A DNA stretch of 64,000 nucleotides from Sanderia malayensis (lineage: Eukaryota; Cnidaria; Scyphozoa; Semaeostomeae; Pelagiidae): positions 2,232,001 to 2,296,000 of the forward strand of contig RQOL01000658.1 in the NCBI GenBank assembly GCA_013076295.1. The letters run 5' to 3'. A model generated the notes under the pieces. That model was not told the origin of the DNA. It saw only the letters and a program-made list of their open reading frames with translations, and did not search any database. Shown in pieces: positions 43,201 through 53,250 of this stretch. The translations under genes and the position numbers were made by a program. Position 1 is the first letter of the stretch, and each line of letters starts with the position of its first letter.

Positions 43201-45892
43201 AGCAGACGTATAATTTCTCCTTTTTTGATAGTTGATCGGAGATAAGTTCCTATTAACAACGAGACAAGAATCATGGGTCACGTATACCGACCAACGATCA
43301 TTGCGATGCATGGTAAATAAAATAATATAGCTGTATAGGTTCAAAGTATACCCTCAACGAGTCTTGGATCAACTTCAGTCTTCCAAATCCGGTGTTGGTT
43401 TCAGAGATGTCGAGAAGGACACACGGTCTTTGAGCAGTTATTAAGCCAAAAGCCTATATATAAATACAAATTATTGTACGTAGAAAGGTTCGCAACGGCA
43501 ATAAGAAACGACACAAGCTGGAAAAATCGTTCTTTCTGAGACATTGATCGCGAATGCGCTAATCAAAGCATCGGCCGATATTTTATGTATCTTCAAGTTG
43601 ACATGTAATTGTTTCTGAATGCAAGAGGGTGCTGTTAATTGTATGAAATCTGAGCCTACCCTTCTACTGTCTCTTAAAAGCCATCTCATTCTTTCTTGAC
43701 ATATTGTCAGGTGCCTGGAGGTGTGGAATAGAATGCATTAGTGAAAGAAACATAGAAATACAAACACGAAAAGGTTGAAATAAAGCGTCGCAAGAAAAAT
43801 AAACGTACCTTTTAAGCTTAGATTCAAACTCGTTGAGAACTGACGAATAAAATTTGAGATGTTGACAGACCTGGCCTTCGTCTTGAAACTTTGGAGGTCT
43901 AAAAATCGAAGACAACGAACCATCAGCCAAGCAGATGAGGATGGTAACAGATGTCAAGAAAGAACAAAAAACTGCACGTGGATCGAGCCGTTGCAACTGA
44001 AGAGCTCGAACTAATAACCGCCATAGCTTTGGAGCAAAGTTTAAAGCCGTAAATTATTGGGCTAAACTAAAATGGAACTGTTTGGGTTTATCTGAGTGAT
44101 GATTCAGAATTTCCTTACCTCACGGGTATTCCTTGTTTCAAAATATCTTTCAAGGTTAGTTCGTTAGCTTTTATACTGTGGTTTTGTAACCATGACGTTG
44201 AAGTCTGTCCTTCTGCACGAGCAACTTCGATATCTCGAACAAGCTAAGAAAAATTCACTCAATAAATACAATACGAAATGCGTTTATCGGTTAAAAGGCA
44301 CTTGGCCACAGTCGCAAATATATTTCCCGTTTCCCATATATATCACGCAATTCTCGCTATTTCACAGGTTATTATCTTTATTCATTACATTTATTAGCGC
44401 AAATACTACCTTAATTGCCCGTATTTTGTGCGTGCAATTTATAACAATTATACCTTCTTAACAAATGGATCACTCTTTGCGTTGAAGCGCTCGTCTTCTA
44501 GAGCTAAGGATTGCTGATACGATTCCGCCAGCATTTCATAATACAGAACAGAGCCCTTTAAATTCTTATATCATCGCAATCACAAAGGCTGCATGCGATC
44601 ATGTTTAGGCCTGTAGTGGATTCCATGTTATAGCTATGTGCCCGAGCATTAACAAGCGAATAGCTATTGGGCATGGATAAACAGGTGTCGCAGTCATGAC
44701 AACAATGGTATAGCAGGTGGAATTGACGTGAAATTTTCGCGTGCGAAATCAGAGAACCACATAGACAGATGTTGCACAGCGCGGCTTACAAATACAAATA
44801 TTTGTTTACAGCAGATGTTAATGAAATAGATATCAAGTGAAGATTTGTCTAATTAGAAGAAACAGCATGTTCACTTGTTAGATGGCACTAAAGGTTGGAG
44901 GGACTAGTCTAAAATGCCACTAAAAGTGGGGGGGGAGGGGGTAGAGATGTATTAGGGAAAGGGGTTTGTATTGTGAACAATTTTGGCAATGAAAACTCAA
45001 AAGCCTACATTGATAATACTCACAAAACAGTGACGGAGATTAGCATGCATCTTGAGATAAGGGTAACACCCGAAAAAGAGGAGTGCCCTTAAATAGAGAA
45101 CAAATACCCCAAGTACCGAGATAGGAGATAGGACCTCAGTTAACGATGGAAGGCCCTAGGTTAAGATGTATGACATTTATGGAAAACTTTTCATTTATAC
45201 CTGCAACTCATTACTTTGATTTATTGATGTGACTATCATGTCTCCTTGGCGGTTTGTTGGGGTCCAAGGACACACATCTCTGTTCCATTTAGCTTTGGAC
45301 ACATGGCCATCATACGAATGTCTGAAAGATAAGTAGATATATGGTCTTATGGAAAATTATGTGATGTTTATGATGCATAGTATGGTGTCAAGGATATCAC
45401 CTGAAGCAAGTCAATGCACTGTCTAGAAATATTGCATGATAAATTAATTAGAAATTCTCAAATAAAAAACTTTGTATGAAAATTTAAAAGTGAGTTTCAT
45501 TAAAGATATGGCAGCAGAGAATTCTGAGCTGCTAAAAGCCTCAACTAACGATAAATTTCCATCGAAGAAGAATGTAAACAAATAATATTGCTGATGTTGT
45601 GTGTACAACATTTACAAAGATCATACCTCAAGTTATTTCGCCTAGACAAATGCTTCGTTTCTGATGTTGAAATGTCAATATCCGAATGGGTAATTCTCCA
45701 TGGCTTCTTCAATTTCTGTTCCCTAAAACGATTAAATCCCATGCATGCGTTGTTATCGATAATGTGGACATTGCATTAAGGCCACACTCCACTTGTGCAA
45801 CCCGCCATTCATTCATAAATAAAAAAGTGAGCAGCTAAGAACCTTTCTCCTAATTTTCTGGTTGGGCTTTCTGAAACTTCATTTGACGGCAT
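34276..45892 (-). CDS. VWA3A/VWA3B-type protein with three vWA-like domains
   Basis: Large gene of about 40 short exons. N-terminal exons: 45892..45843 (MPSNEVSESPTRKLGER), 45722..45627, 45321..45201, 44555..44454, 44243..44119, 43898..43809, 43714..43660. Module 1 (43453 to about 42083) has RPCVLLDISETN, a DxSxT variant of the metal site. Module 2 (40691 to 39035) has VVILIDMSLTM. Module 3 (36809 to 35074) has ILLLVDVSGSM, a full DxSxS site, then YLLSDGKPDTS and LLASQTGGRYHRF. Each is preceded by a RRMEWLTTGSRNTFG- or KRLQWLLSGSRKVFG-type helix. A linker at 38682-37656 is Ser/Pro/Lys-rich. The end is read as 34805..34714, 34498..34431 and a short last exon 34295..34276. Splice phases agree except at one junction (39010-38850). 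VWA3 proteins are linked to motile cilia in vertebrates; role otherwise unknown. Confidence 0.85.
35247..35330 (-). repeat. tRNA-derived SINE-like fragment in a VWA3 intron
   Basis: On the minus strand the sequence has an A-box-like TGGCAGCAAGTTAGG and a B-box GGGTTCGAGCT (35261-35271) at tRNA-like spacing, but no cloverleaf that closes. It lies between exons 35488..35441 and 35152..35074. Read as a decayed tRNA-derived SINE. Confidence 0.45.
35880..36000. repeat. TTCAGAGGTGCCC dispersed-repeat remnant
   Basis: Four degenerate GTT(A/G)TTCAGAGGTGCCC / CGTTTAGAGGTGC units in an intron. It looks like the arm of a MITE built on short subterminal repeats; no matching opposite end was found. Confidence 0.4.
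36464..36527. repeat. (TATACTATAC)n microsatellite
   Basis: About 60 bp of TATACTATATACTATAC-type repeat in a VWA3 intron. Confidence 0.85.
40979..41066. repeat. Partial copy of the AAGCCCCC repeat in a VWA3 intron
   Basis: CCATTAAGCCCCC, TTGATTAAGACCCC, TTGATTAAGCCCCCC and TTGAATAAGCCCCC units match the arms of the MITE at 18484-18924. Confidence 0.6.
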
Positions 45893-47190
45893 TTTCCGTT
45901 GCTGACTTCTATATCTCTTATATATTTGAGTTTAATATAATATGTAGCTGTTGGCATGGATTCCGGCCATGTTTATTCTATTCCAACTTGTTTGTTCACT
46001 CTCGACAATCAAAAGATTCCTTGTGTTGTTTCCTTGCTGAGAATTTCGCATCCTCTCTTTTTGTCTCCAGGGATATCACACACAATAACGTGCAGACACT
46101 GCGCAAAAGGAAAATGACCAGCGTCCCTGCGGAGGACATTTCCATTTGCCAGCAGAGGCTCACAACCAGTCTCTTTGGTTATTATGCTATTCTCCAATGC
46201 TAGGAAGCGCTGCTGTAGACTAACGGTAACTTACCTGCACACTGAGCTCGAGACCACTGGTTCAAAACCTGGAGAGCATCTACTTTTTGTTTTGATCAAT
46301 TTGTAACTTAAATTTCCTAACTAAAGGTGGGTGTGTATGCGCAGTGCAATATATAGGTTACCGCGCAGGAGCATACATGACGTAATGCTACTGACAGTAT
46401 AGGGTGCACCGGTTAGGGGGTTATGGTTAGGGTTAGGGTTAGGAGCCGTAAAGGTGGGTGTGCATGCGCAGTGCCATATATAGGCTACTGCGCAGGAGTA
46501 TACATGACGTAATGCTACTGACAGTGCATGGTGTATAGGTTGGGGTTAGGGTTAGGGTTAGGGTTAGGGTTAGGATTAGGGTTGGGGTTAGGGTTAGGAG
46601 CCGTAAAGGTGGGTGTGTATGCGCAGTGCCATATATAGGCTACTGCGCAGGAGTATACATGATGTAATGCTACTGACAGTGCATGGTATATGGGTTAGGG
46701 TTATGGTTAGGGTTAGGGTTAGGAGCCGTAAAGGTGGGTGTGCATGCGCAGTGCCATATATAGGTTACTGCGCAGGAGTATGCATGACGTAATACAACTG
46801 AGAGTGTCCTGCGAAGACGCTTCACTACGCTACGCAGCAGCAATGAGATTAAGATAAGAAAGACAAATGACAGACGACTAAGTTGCCGCCATCTCCTGGT
46901 AGAAACTCATTGGAAATGTAAGATTTTTCATCCATAACAATCTTTCCATTCCTTGCTCAGAATAATACTATTTTTCCAAAACTGCAAAGTAGAAGGGCCA
47001 AATATATGTTGTTTTGTTGATATCGATAATATTTATCACGATAGGCATCAATAAATGCTTTTAGAGCTAATGGCCTAATTCCACTTGACTTGACTTTCAT
47101 CCCATAGCCTGCTAGTTTAGGCTGCTAAATGTAATTGTACATTGTAAAAAGACTGTGATATAATTTCTAATAATGCAATTATTTGATCAG
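45893..47190. promoter_or_regulatory. Head-to-head region VWA3 / RNPS1 with minisatellite
   Basis: Divergent spacer. It holds a tRNA-like sequence at about 46211-46285 (B-box GGTTCAAAACC, no closed cloverleaf), the minisatellite at 46322-46816, and probably the unassigned first exon(s) of RNPS1. No other gene seen. Confidence 0.45.
46322..46816. repeat. Minisatellite with interstitial telomere-type (TTAGGG) runs
   Basis: Four units starting TAAAGGTGGGTGTG at 46322, 46449, 46604 and 46729. Each contains ATGCGCAGTGC, ATATATAGG, CTGCGCAGGAG, ATACATGACGTAATGCTACTG, and, in the first three, a (GGTTAG)n stretch of different length (longest at 46537-46597). TTAGGG is the common animal telomere repeat. 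Confidence 0.88.
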
Positions 47191-48780
47191 GGCCAGGGAA
47201 GATAGAGATTATGGAAGAGGAAGGGAAAGGTCATTGAAAGGCAAGGAGAAAGATAAGAAGTACAAACGCAGAGAATCTGTAAGCCCGAGAAGAACAACAA
47301 AGCCTTCAAAGGATAGGGGAAGGGTTAAGGACCGTAAAAAGTCAAAAAAGTTTGGAAGTTCCTCATCTGACAGGTAATTTTGCAATATACAGTCATGAAA
47401 CTTTCAAATAAACTACCTATGCTGTGTGATTTTTAGGCCATTTTTAGGCTTGTACCCTAATTACCTTTTGTTGTGATGTTTTATGAAGCTACAGTTCCTC
47501 AGGAAGCTCAAGGTCGTCAAGCAGTAGCTCATCTGCAAGCTCATCCAGCTACTCGAGTAGTTCATCTTCAAGTGATTCAAGAAGTAGCAGTAGTGGTAGC
47601 AGCTACAGTTCATCAGATCATGGTAAGTAGAAAATCATTGCTGCATTATAATTTAAACAAATAGTTCTTAAGGACTGGCTGCTATGTCTGTACATGTTTG
47701 ACGATTCCATGGTTATTATGTTCGTATATTTTGGTCACTGCAGATAGGAGGAAGAGAAGGCCGATTCCAAAACGTGCCAGAGATGTAGTCAGGAGACAGT
47801 CAAAGGAGAACAAGATAAGTGGCGACGAACACAAGGAGAAAATTGTGGAAATTGAAATAAAAAATGATTCTCACCGTGATTATAAAAGTATAAACAGAGC
47901 TTCACCACCTCGGTTAGAAGATGAATCCAAAAAGCCTGAAGGTGGTCATGATAGATTCCAGAAAGAAAAAGAGTTAGCAGATAAGAGCAGAGATGTAGAT
48001 GTCGGAAGAGAGAGGGGTGATTTTCAAGAGAAGAGAAAAGAATTACCAAGAAGTTACCAGAAAGATATTGAAAGACGACCATCTCCACCATCAGCAAGTA
48101 GCAGTGATGAATCTGATCGTGCCAAGTCTCCTGTTCAGAAGCAAGTTGTACCCTCCCCTCGTCGCTCCAGTTCTCGCTCTAAGTCACGTGAAGCAGTTTT
48201 CCGTTCTCGGTCTCCAAGACGTCGCAAGAGAAGTACAAGCCCAGTGGCCATGAAAATTCACGTGGGAAATCTGACAAGAAATGTCACAAAGGATCATCTT
48301 GTCGAGATTTTTTCAAATTACGGAAAAGTTCTCCATGCAGATATTCCAATCAACCGATCAAATTATTTCCAACGTAATCACGCTTACATAGAATTCGCAG
48401 AGTCTGAAGATGCAGAAAAGGCAGTTAAACACATGGATGGGGCATGGATTGATGGTCAGGAGGTGCAAACAAAACTTGTGCTCCCAATGAGAGACAGACG
48501 ACGCAGTCCACCACCTCGTTTTGGAGGGGGACAGAGAAGGAGATCACCGCCTCGGTACAGACAGCCATATCGAGGAGGGAATAGACGATCACGCTCACCA
48601 CCTCCCAGAAGGAGATCAAGGTCACCATTTAACAGAGGATACAGACGACGTCGTGGATCAACGTCAAGTGGAAGCTCCAGATCACCACAGCCAGCTAGAC
48701 GAGGTGTCAACAGAGCCAGGTCCAAATCCCCATCTGTTTCAAGGCGACGCAGATTCAGTGGTTCAAGTTCAAGCTCTTAA
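47191..48780 (+). CDS. RNPS1: RNA-binding protein with serine-rich domain 1 (RNPS1), first exon not found
   Basis: Exon-junction/ASAP-complex protein acting in splicing and mRNA surveillance. Exons 47191..47373 (basic: RRESVSPRRTTKPSKDRGRV), 47495..47622 (a serine tract ending SSYSSSDH) and 47744..48780 join in phase. The third carries the RRM from about 48249: KIHVGNLTRNVTKDHLVEIF (RNP2), YFQRNHAYIEFAE (RNP1 region), KAVKHMDGAWIDGQEV, then an RS/RG-rich tail (RRRSPPPRF, RSRSPPPRRRSRSPF) and ends RRFSGSSSSS. A stretch of acidic-basic low complexity (EKELADKSRDVDVGRERGDF) precedes the RRM. The start codon lies in an upstream exon I could not fix. AATAAA at about 48999 is a likely poly(A) signal. 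Confidence 0.85.
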
Positions 48781-49355
48781 ACTTTTTATCCTATCTGTAA
48801 ATACAAGCTTACACATTGCATTTATGCTTTGATCAACCTAGTGTATGAAATGGGTTAGTGATGTAAAGACTGCTGCATCTAATATGTATTATGGTGTTTG
48901 AAGAAACTTGCTCATAATTTTGTCCGATTTTAGATTTATTTATATCGTTATAAAGTGATTTCTTGTAGCATTGATTATATTTCTTTGTATTATGATATAA
49001 TAAAGTGACAAGTAAGACTTTGATTGTTCTCTTGCTTCTACATTGGACATTGGACCTAATGAGCTACACCACCAATAAGAGTACAAGGATTTGACTTCTG
49101 ATTGTGATTAGAGATGACACCTGGGGCCATCTGCTACGAGCTGGGTGAAATTTCCCCATGGGAGTAGTTTGAGGGTGGGTAGAGTCCCAAGGGAACAATA
49201 GCCACGTTTTCGTCATAGGCATCCTATCCCATAATGCAGCACGGCCGTTGATTTATGAGCGCTTTTTTTATTGAAGTTCTTTCTCTTGTCTTTTCCTCGC
49301 GTTTTCAACGACTAAGTTTACAGTTTTTAGAGAGTATTTAGACTAATTTTTCACC
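48781..49355. other. Intergenic RNPS1-ALYREF
   Basis: 575 bp on the same strand. It holds the RNPS1 poly(A) signal (about 48999) and the ALYREF promoter; a pyrimidine-rich TTCTTTCTCTTGTCTTTTCC stretch lies near 49277. No gene. Confidence 0.5.
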
Positions 49356-51142
49356 ATGGCTGATAGAATTGACATGTCATTAGATGATATTATCAAGCAG
49401 ACGAAGAAAACAAGAGGCAGAGGTGGACAGAGTCGCGGAGGAAGAGGCGCATCTCGTGGAGGACGTGGTCGAGCTCGTGGTGGAGGTAACAGAGGAAGCG
49501 GAGGGCCTATTCGACGAGGCCGATCCGCAAGAGGTCGCTCAAATCCCTATTCTCGAGTATGTTTATCAGAAAATGCCTGCTTTGAATTTTAATTTTAGCT
49601 TTCGTATTAATTTTGCTTGCTCTATAATGTCTACAAAGAATAAAATATAACTCTTCAGTTTGCCCTTTCCGCGCCCGCGAAGCAAAAATCATGAACTCAT
49701 TCAACTGCATAAATTCAACTTGTGAGTTAATAATTTGTGTTTTATCACAGCCAAGAGACCTTCCCGATGTTTGGCAACATGACATGTATGATAAAGCAAG
49801 TACTGGAGTAGCAACAGCGAGAAGAAGCTCTGGTCGCACCGGATTAACAACAGGCAGCCATCTTCAAATCTCCAATTTGGATTTTGGAGTAACTGAGAGT
49901 GATATCAGAGTACGAAGCATTTCTCATACTTTTGAAATTTGATATTTTGCAATTTTTGACAATAGCTGTATAAATCACTTTTTGCTTATCTCTGTGACTA
50001 ATTTGGCTGGTTGATCTCTCTACCAGGAATTATTCCAAGAATTTGGAGAAATTAAATCAGCAGCATTGAATTACGATTCATCAGGAAGATCTCATGGAAC
50101 AGCAGATATTGTGTTTATACGAAAAGATGATGCCGTAAAGGCATTCAAGACATACAATGGAGTGCCACTGGATGGTAAGATTTGTCTATTTACTCAACTT
50201 TACACTTCCTAAAATAATTTTGCTCTTTTAATCAGACCTTTGTAGTCACAATGTAAATTGAATTTATTGACAATTTGTATACAATTTTCTGTACGTTTTT
50301 ATTTTCCAGGAAGGCCAATGAAAATTGAGCTAGTTACACCTGATATTCAGGTAAAGGCGGGTGCAGTTGCTTCACCTGGAAGGGGAAGGTAAATGATTTG
50401 CTCGCTTGTGCAAAGCAAGAGAAATGCTCTTTACATTTTATCTGCTACCTTGCATTGTTGCTAAGAGCAATTGCAAGATGCCCTGCCTGCCTGCATGAAG
50501 CCCAAAAATTATTCGAGCAACCGAGTGAAAGTGAAGCTTTCTAAGCAATTGGTGGTCAAGCACAGTCTTCATTCAGAGCACTCCAGTATCTGATTTTCAA
50601 TCAGTGGAAGATTACATTGTCACAGTGGCTCGGTCATAACTGGATGTAATGGAAGATGGTGTGCTGTGGTCTGGAATCGACTTCACTTTGTTAGCTTGTA
50701 CTACTGCATATAGTATGGAGCTCCCCAGCTGTGCAGGTTTTATCTTTTTTAGCTCACTTGAAATACGGCAAGTCATCTTTTCTTATGTGCTTATCATTAT
50801 TGTCACAATTCAAGAAGGCTTGCTGTATGTTCTATGCTGTTGTATTTGCCGTGTTGTCTGAAGTCGGTATTGGCATGAAGAGTCGTCTGTCCATTACCAG
50901 AGGATTTTGAAGACTGCTATTGCAAGGTATCCATTAATCTTTCAAGTTTCAGGGGCGGAAATCGTGGAAACCAAAGACAAAGTTTTGGAGATGGAAATAA
51001 GAGATTTGGAAACAGATTGAACCAAGGGCGTGGTGCACGTGGGGGTAGAGGTGGAAGAGGCAGAGGAAGGGGCCGAGGGGGCAAGCCTGTCTCTAAAGAT
51101 CAGCTTGATGCTGAGTTGGATGCTTACAAGGACAAGGCATGA
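49356..51142 (+). CDS. ALYREF: ALYREF/THOC4 mRNA export adaptor
   Basis: TREX-complex adaptor that hands spliced mRNA to the NXF1 exporter. Exons 49356..49556, 49751..49909, 50027..50174, 50310..50388 and 50953..51142. It starts [18 protein letters not shown], the conserved N-terminal UAP56-binding motif, followed by RGG-rich sequence ([20 protein letters not shown]). The RRM spans [37 protein letters not shown] and [20 protein letters not shown] to [10 protein letters not shown] second RGG tail ([19 protein letters not shown]) precedes the C-terminal [15 protein letters not shown] box that repeats UAP56 binding. Read through, the protein ends at TGA 51140-51142. Alternatively a GC donor at 51137 joins 51224..51250 in phase 0, giving a GDGDIDMD end. 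Confidence 0.9.
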
Positions 51143-51769
51143 ATACATCATATTGTAGAATGATTTCTTGAATTATTTCCTTTGATTCATGTTTTAATTT
51201 GCAGCTATTTAAATTTATTACAGGGTGATGGAGATATTGACATGGATTAAAGAGAATCGAAGAAATTGAATTGCAATGGAGAATGTTTAATGTTGTGCGT
51301 TGTTTCATGACAGCACATATAGCATTAATTACCTAAGACATTTCAAGTGACACAAGAAACTTTGTGTTCATGTATTTTCTACTTTGAAAAGACTCTTATT
51401 GAAGAACTGTTCACATTGTTTTTGTAGATATTATAAAACATCACATCTTTGTAATCAATTGAAGTAGTAGATTATTGTATTAGATTCTATTACTTTGTGG
51501 TTTTAATATTTTTAAAATTAATTTTTAAGTGTTTATTTTCTTTTGAATTTAATATCATAAAGCCATTTTTGTTTATCAAGTCAAATGGCTTTTTAAACAG
51601 TTGTCTTATTTGCATTCTCCTTTATTATGATTATGTTTGCTTGTTGAAAGATCAAGTCAAAGAATAAGAAGCTCCAAGATTGTATGCCTCATAATATTGT
51701 TGGTTTATGCAGAGTGTTGTACAAATACCTCCATAGAAAATATCAACATAATTCATAATTTATAAAACA
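51143..51769. other. Convergent 3' region ALYREF / canopy-like gene
   Basis: 3' UTRs of both genes, AT-rich; includes the possible last ALYREF exon 51224..51250. No independent gene. Confidence 0.5.
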
Positions 51770-52669
51770 TTATAATTCATCTTTATTTTCTTGATGTTTT
51801 GCTTCTTTCTGATGATTTGCTGCGGCTTCTTTGACTTGTGCCAGAACTTTTTCCAACGCATCTGGATCATTTATATCAACATTGAAGACACCAGGATCAT
51901 TCTGTTTTGAAGTCTTCACAATTTTCTTATCTTTTTGTGTTTCCTTTTTGCTGCTAGGTTTCTTCTTTGGTTTCTTAGATTTCTTATCCTTCTTTGACAA
52001 AGTTTTAGCTTTAGCTTCCACAGTTCCACTTTGTGCATTAAACTCAAATTCCTTTTGAACTTTTCTAGTTTCTCCATTGGTTGTAAGGTCAATATCTGCA
52101 GAATCTTTAGGCTTAATTGAACGGTCAACATTTGTGCACGCATTGCTGATTTTATAGCAGATCTCTTGCTCTAGTTCTTTCTTTGCCTTTTTAACAAATG
52201 CAGCTTCTATATCATCCTCATGTTTCTCTAGCAAAAGATTGCATGCCTTCACGGTCTTTGGTGGTGAGTAATCATAGGATACAAAATGTAACGGCTTGCA
52301 GACTTTCTCCAATGCCTCAGCAATGACAAGGTCTTTTGGGTCATTTGTCTTCTTACTGGTCAATTTTATCAATTCTGTAAATACACAAGAAAAAATGACA
52401 AAAATAAGATAGGTGTACTTTCTGAGGCTTCAAAACATTGAAATAAAACAAAGAAAATCAAATCACCTTTCACAGTTGCAATGCAGCCTTCACAGTATAG
52501 ATCTGGGGAGAAAATTATTTGAGTTATTTGAAAAAGTTTAATTCACTTATTCATAAAAAATTAACACAGTATTTTGGCCCATCTACGTACTTTCAGAAAT
52601 TCCTGGAGCAACATTTTCTCCCTGCACTGCAGAAAACACCAGGAAAACAGAAATCAAATGAAACACCAT
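51770..52669 (-). CDS. Canopy-like saposin-fold ER protein with KDEL tail
   Basis: Three exons, 52669..52591, 52502..52467 and 52374..51770, giving 239 residues. Residues 1-17 (MVFHLISVFLVFSAVQG) are a signal peptide. The next segment has the canopy-type start NLYCEGCIATVK, then a saposin-like core with VCKPLHFVSYDYSPPKTVKA, CNLLLEKHEDDIEAAF and EICYKISNACTNV, so six cysteines are placed as in the canopy (CNPY) family, whose members assist folding and surface delivery of receptors in the ER. After the core comes a long lysine-rich disordered tail (KKDKKSKKPKKKPSSKKETQ) and an acidic helix, ending NKDEL, the canonical ER retrieval signal. Which canopy subgroup it belongs to is not clear. The start codon is 581 bp from the divergent STUB1 start. 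Confidence 0.75.
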
Positions 52670-53250
52670 CGTCTAAAAAGTAAAATAGGTTAAATTGAAA
52701 ACTTTTTCTCTGCGGGTGGGAGTTTTAGGCAAGAGAATAATGCCTCTTACGGCTTGTGTCTCGAATGGTTTGAATAAATTAAACCTCATTTGGATTCAAC
52801 AGCATCTCACCTTCATTCTTGTTTAATCCAGAAGCTTTCTAAATGCCCGAGAAGAAATTTTTCAAGTAGATTCCGTCGATTTTCCTTCGCAAATAAATGG
52901 ATCTGGACTTAAAATTTACTTCCCCTCCGGCGCTCCAAGAAAAAGGACAAAAGACTTTTTTGTTTAGCTGGCATTCTCGTTTTCATATCGAGACAATTGC
53001 AAAAGAGGTAAACAAAACAGCATAATATTTCGTAAATCAATGAAATATTATCTGCTAATCAGGAAGCAAGTGAAAAATACAGCTTTATTGCACAAAAGAA
53101 CATAATCTATGCCGTGGAATAAATTTTCAACAGGAACGAAGATTTTGCTGGCCTACTTTAAACTTTAAAATACGAAACAACTGGACCCAAAGTCTTACTC
53201 ATTTGCCAAGTTTTATTTTGCTAGTAGATCAATCAAAGCAAACAGACTAT
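52670..53250. promoter_or_regulatory. Head-to-head region canopy-like gene / STUB1
   Basis: 581 bp between divergent start codons of two protein-folding genes. No TATA box recognised. A possible shared promoter; inference. Confidence 0.4.

Noticed and set aside
46211..46285. A functional tRNA gene
   Set aside because: A and B boxes are suggestive but acceptor and T stems do not pair; more likely a SINE or tRNA remnant.
46421..46722. TTAGGG runs as a chromosome end
   Set aside because: They are short, interrupted, repeated with a unique-looking block and flanked by ordinary genes on both sides, so they are interstitial.
48425..48832. Long ORFs in other frames across the RNPS1 RS tail
   Set aside because: Arginine/serine-rich codon repeats leave all frames open; only the RRM-containing frame is supported.
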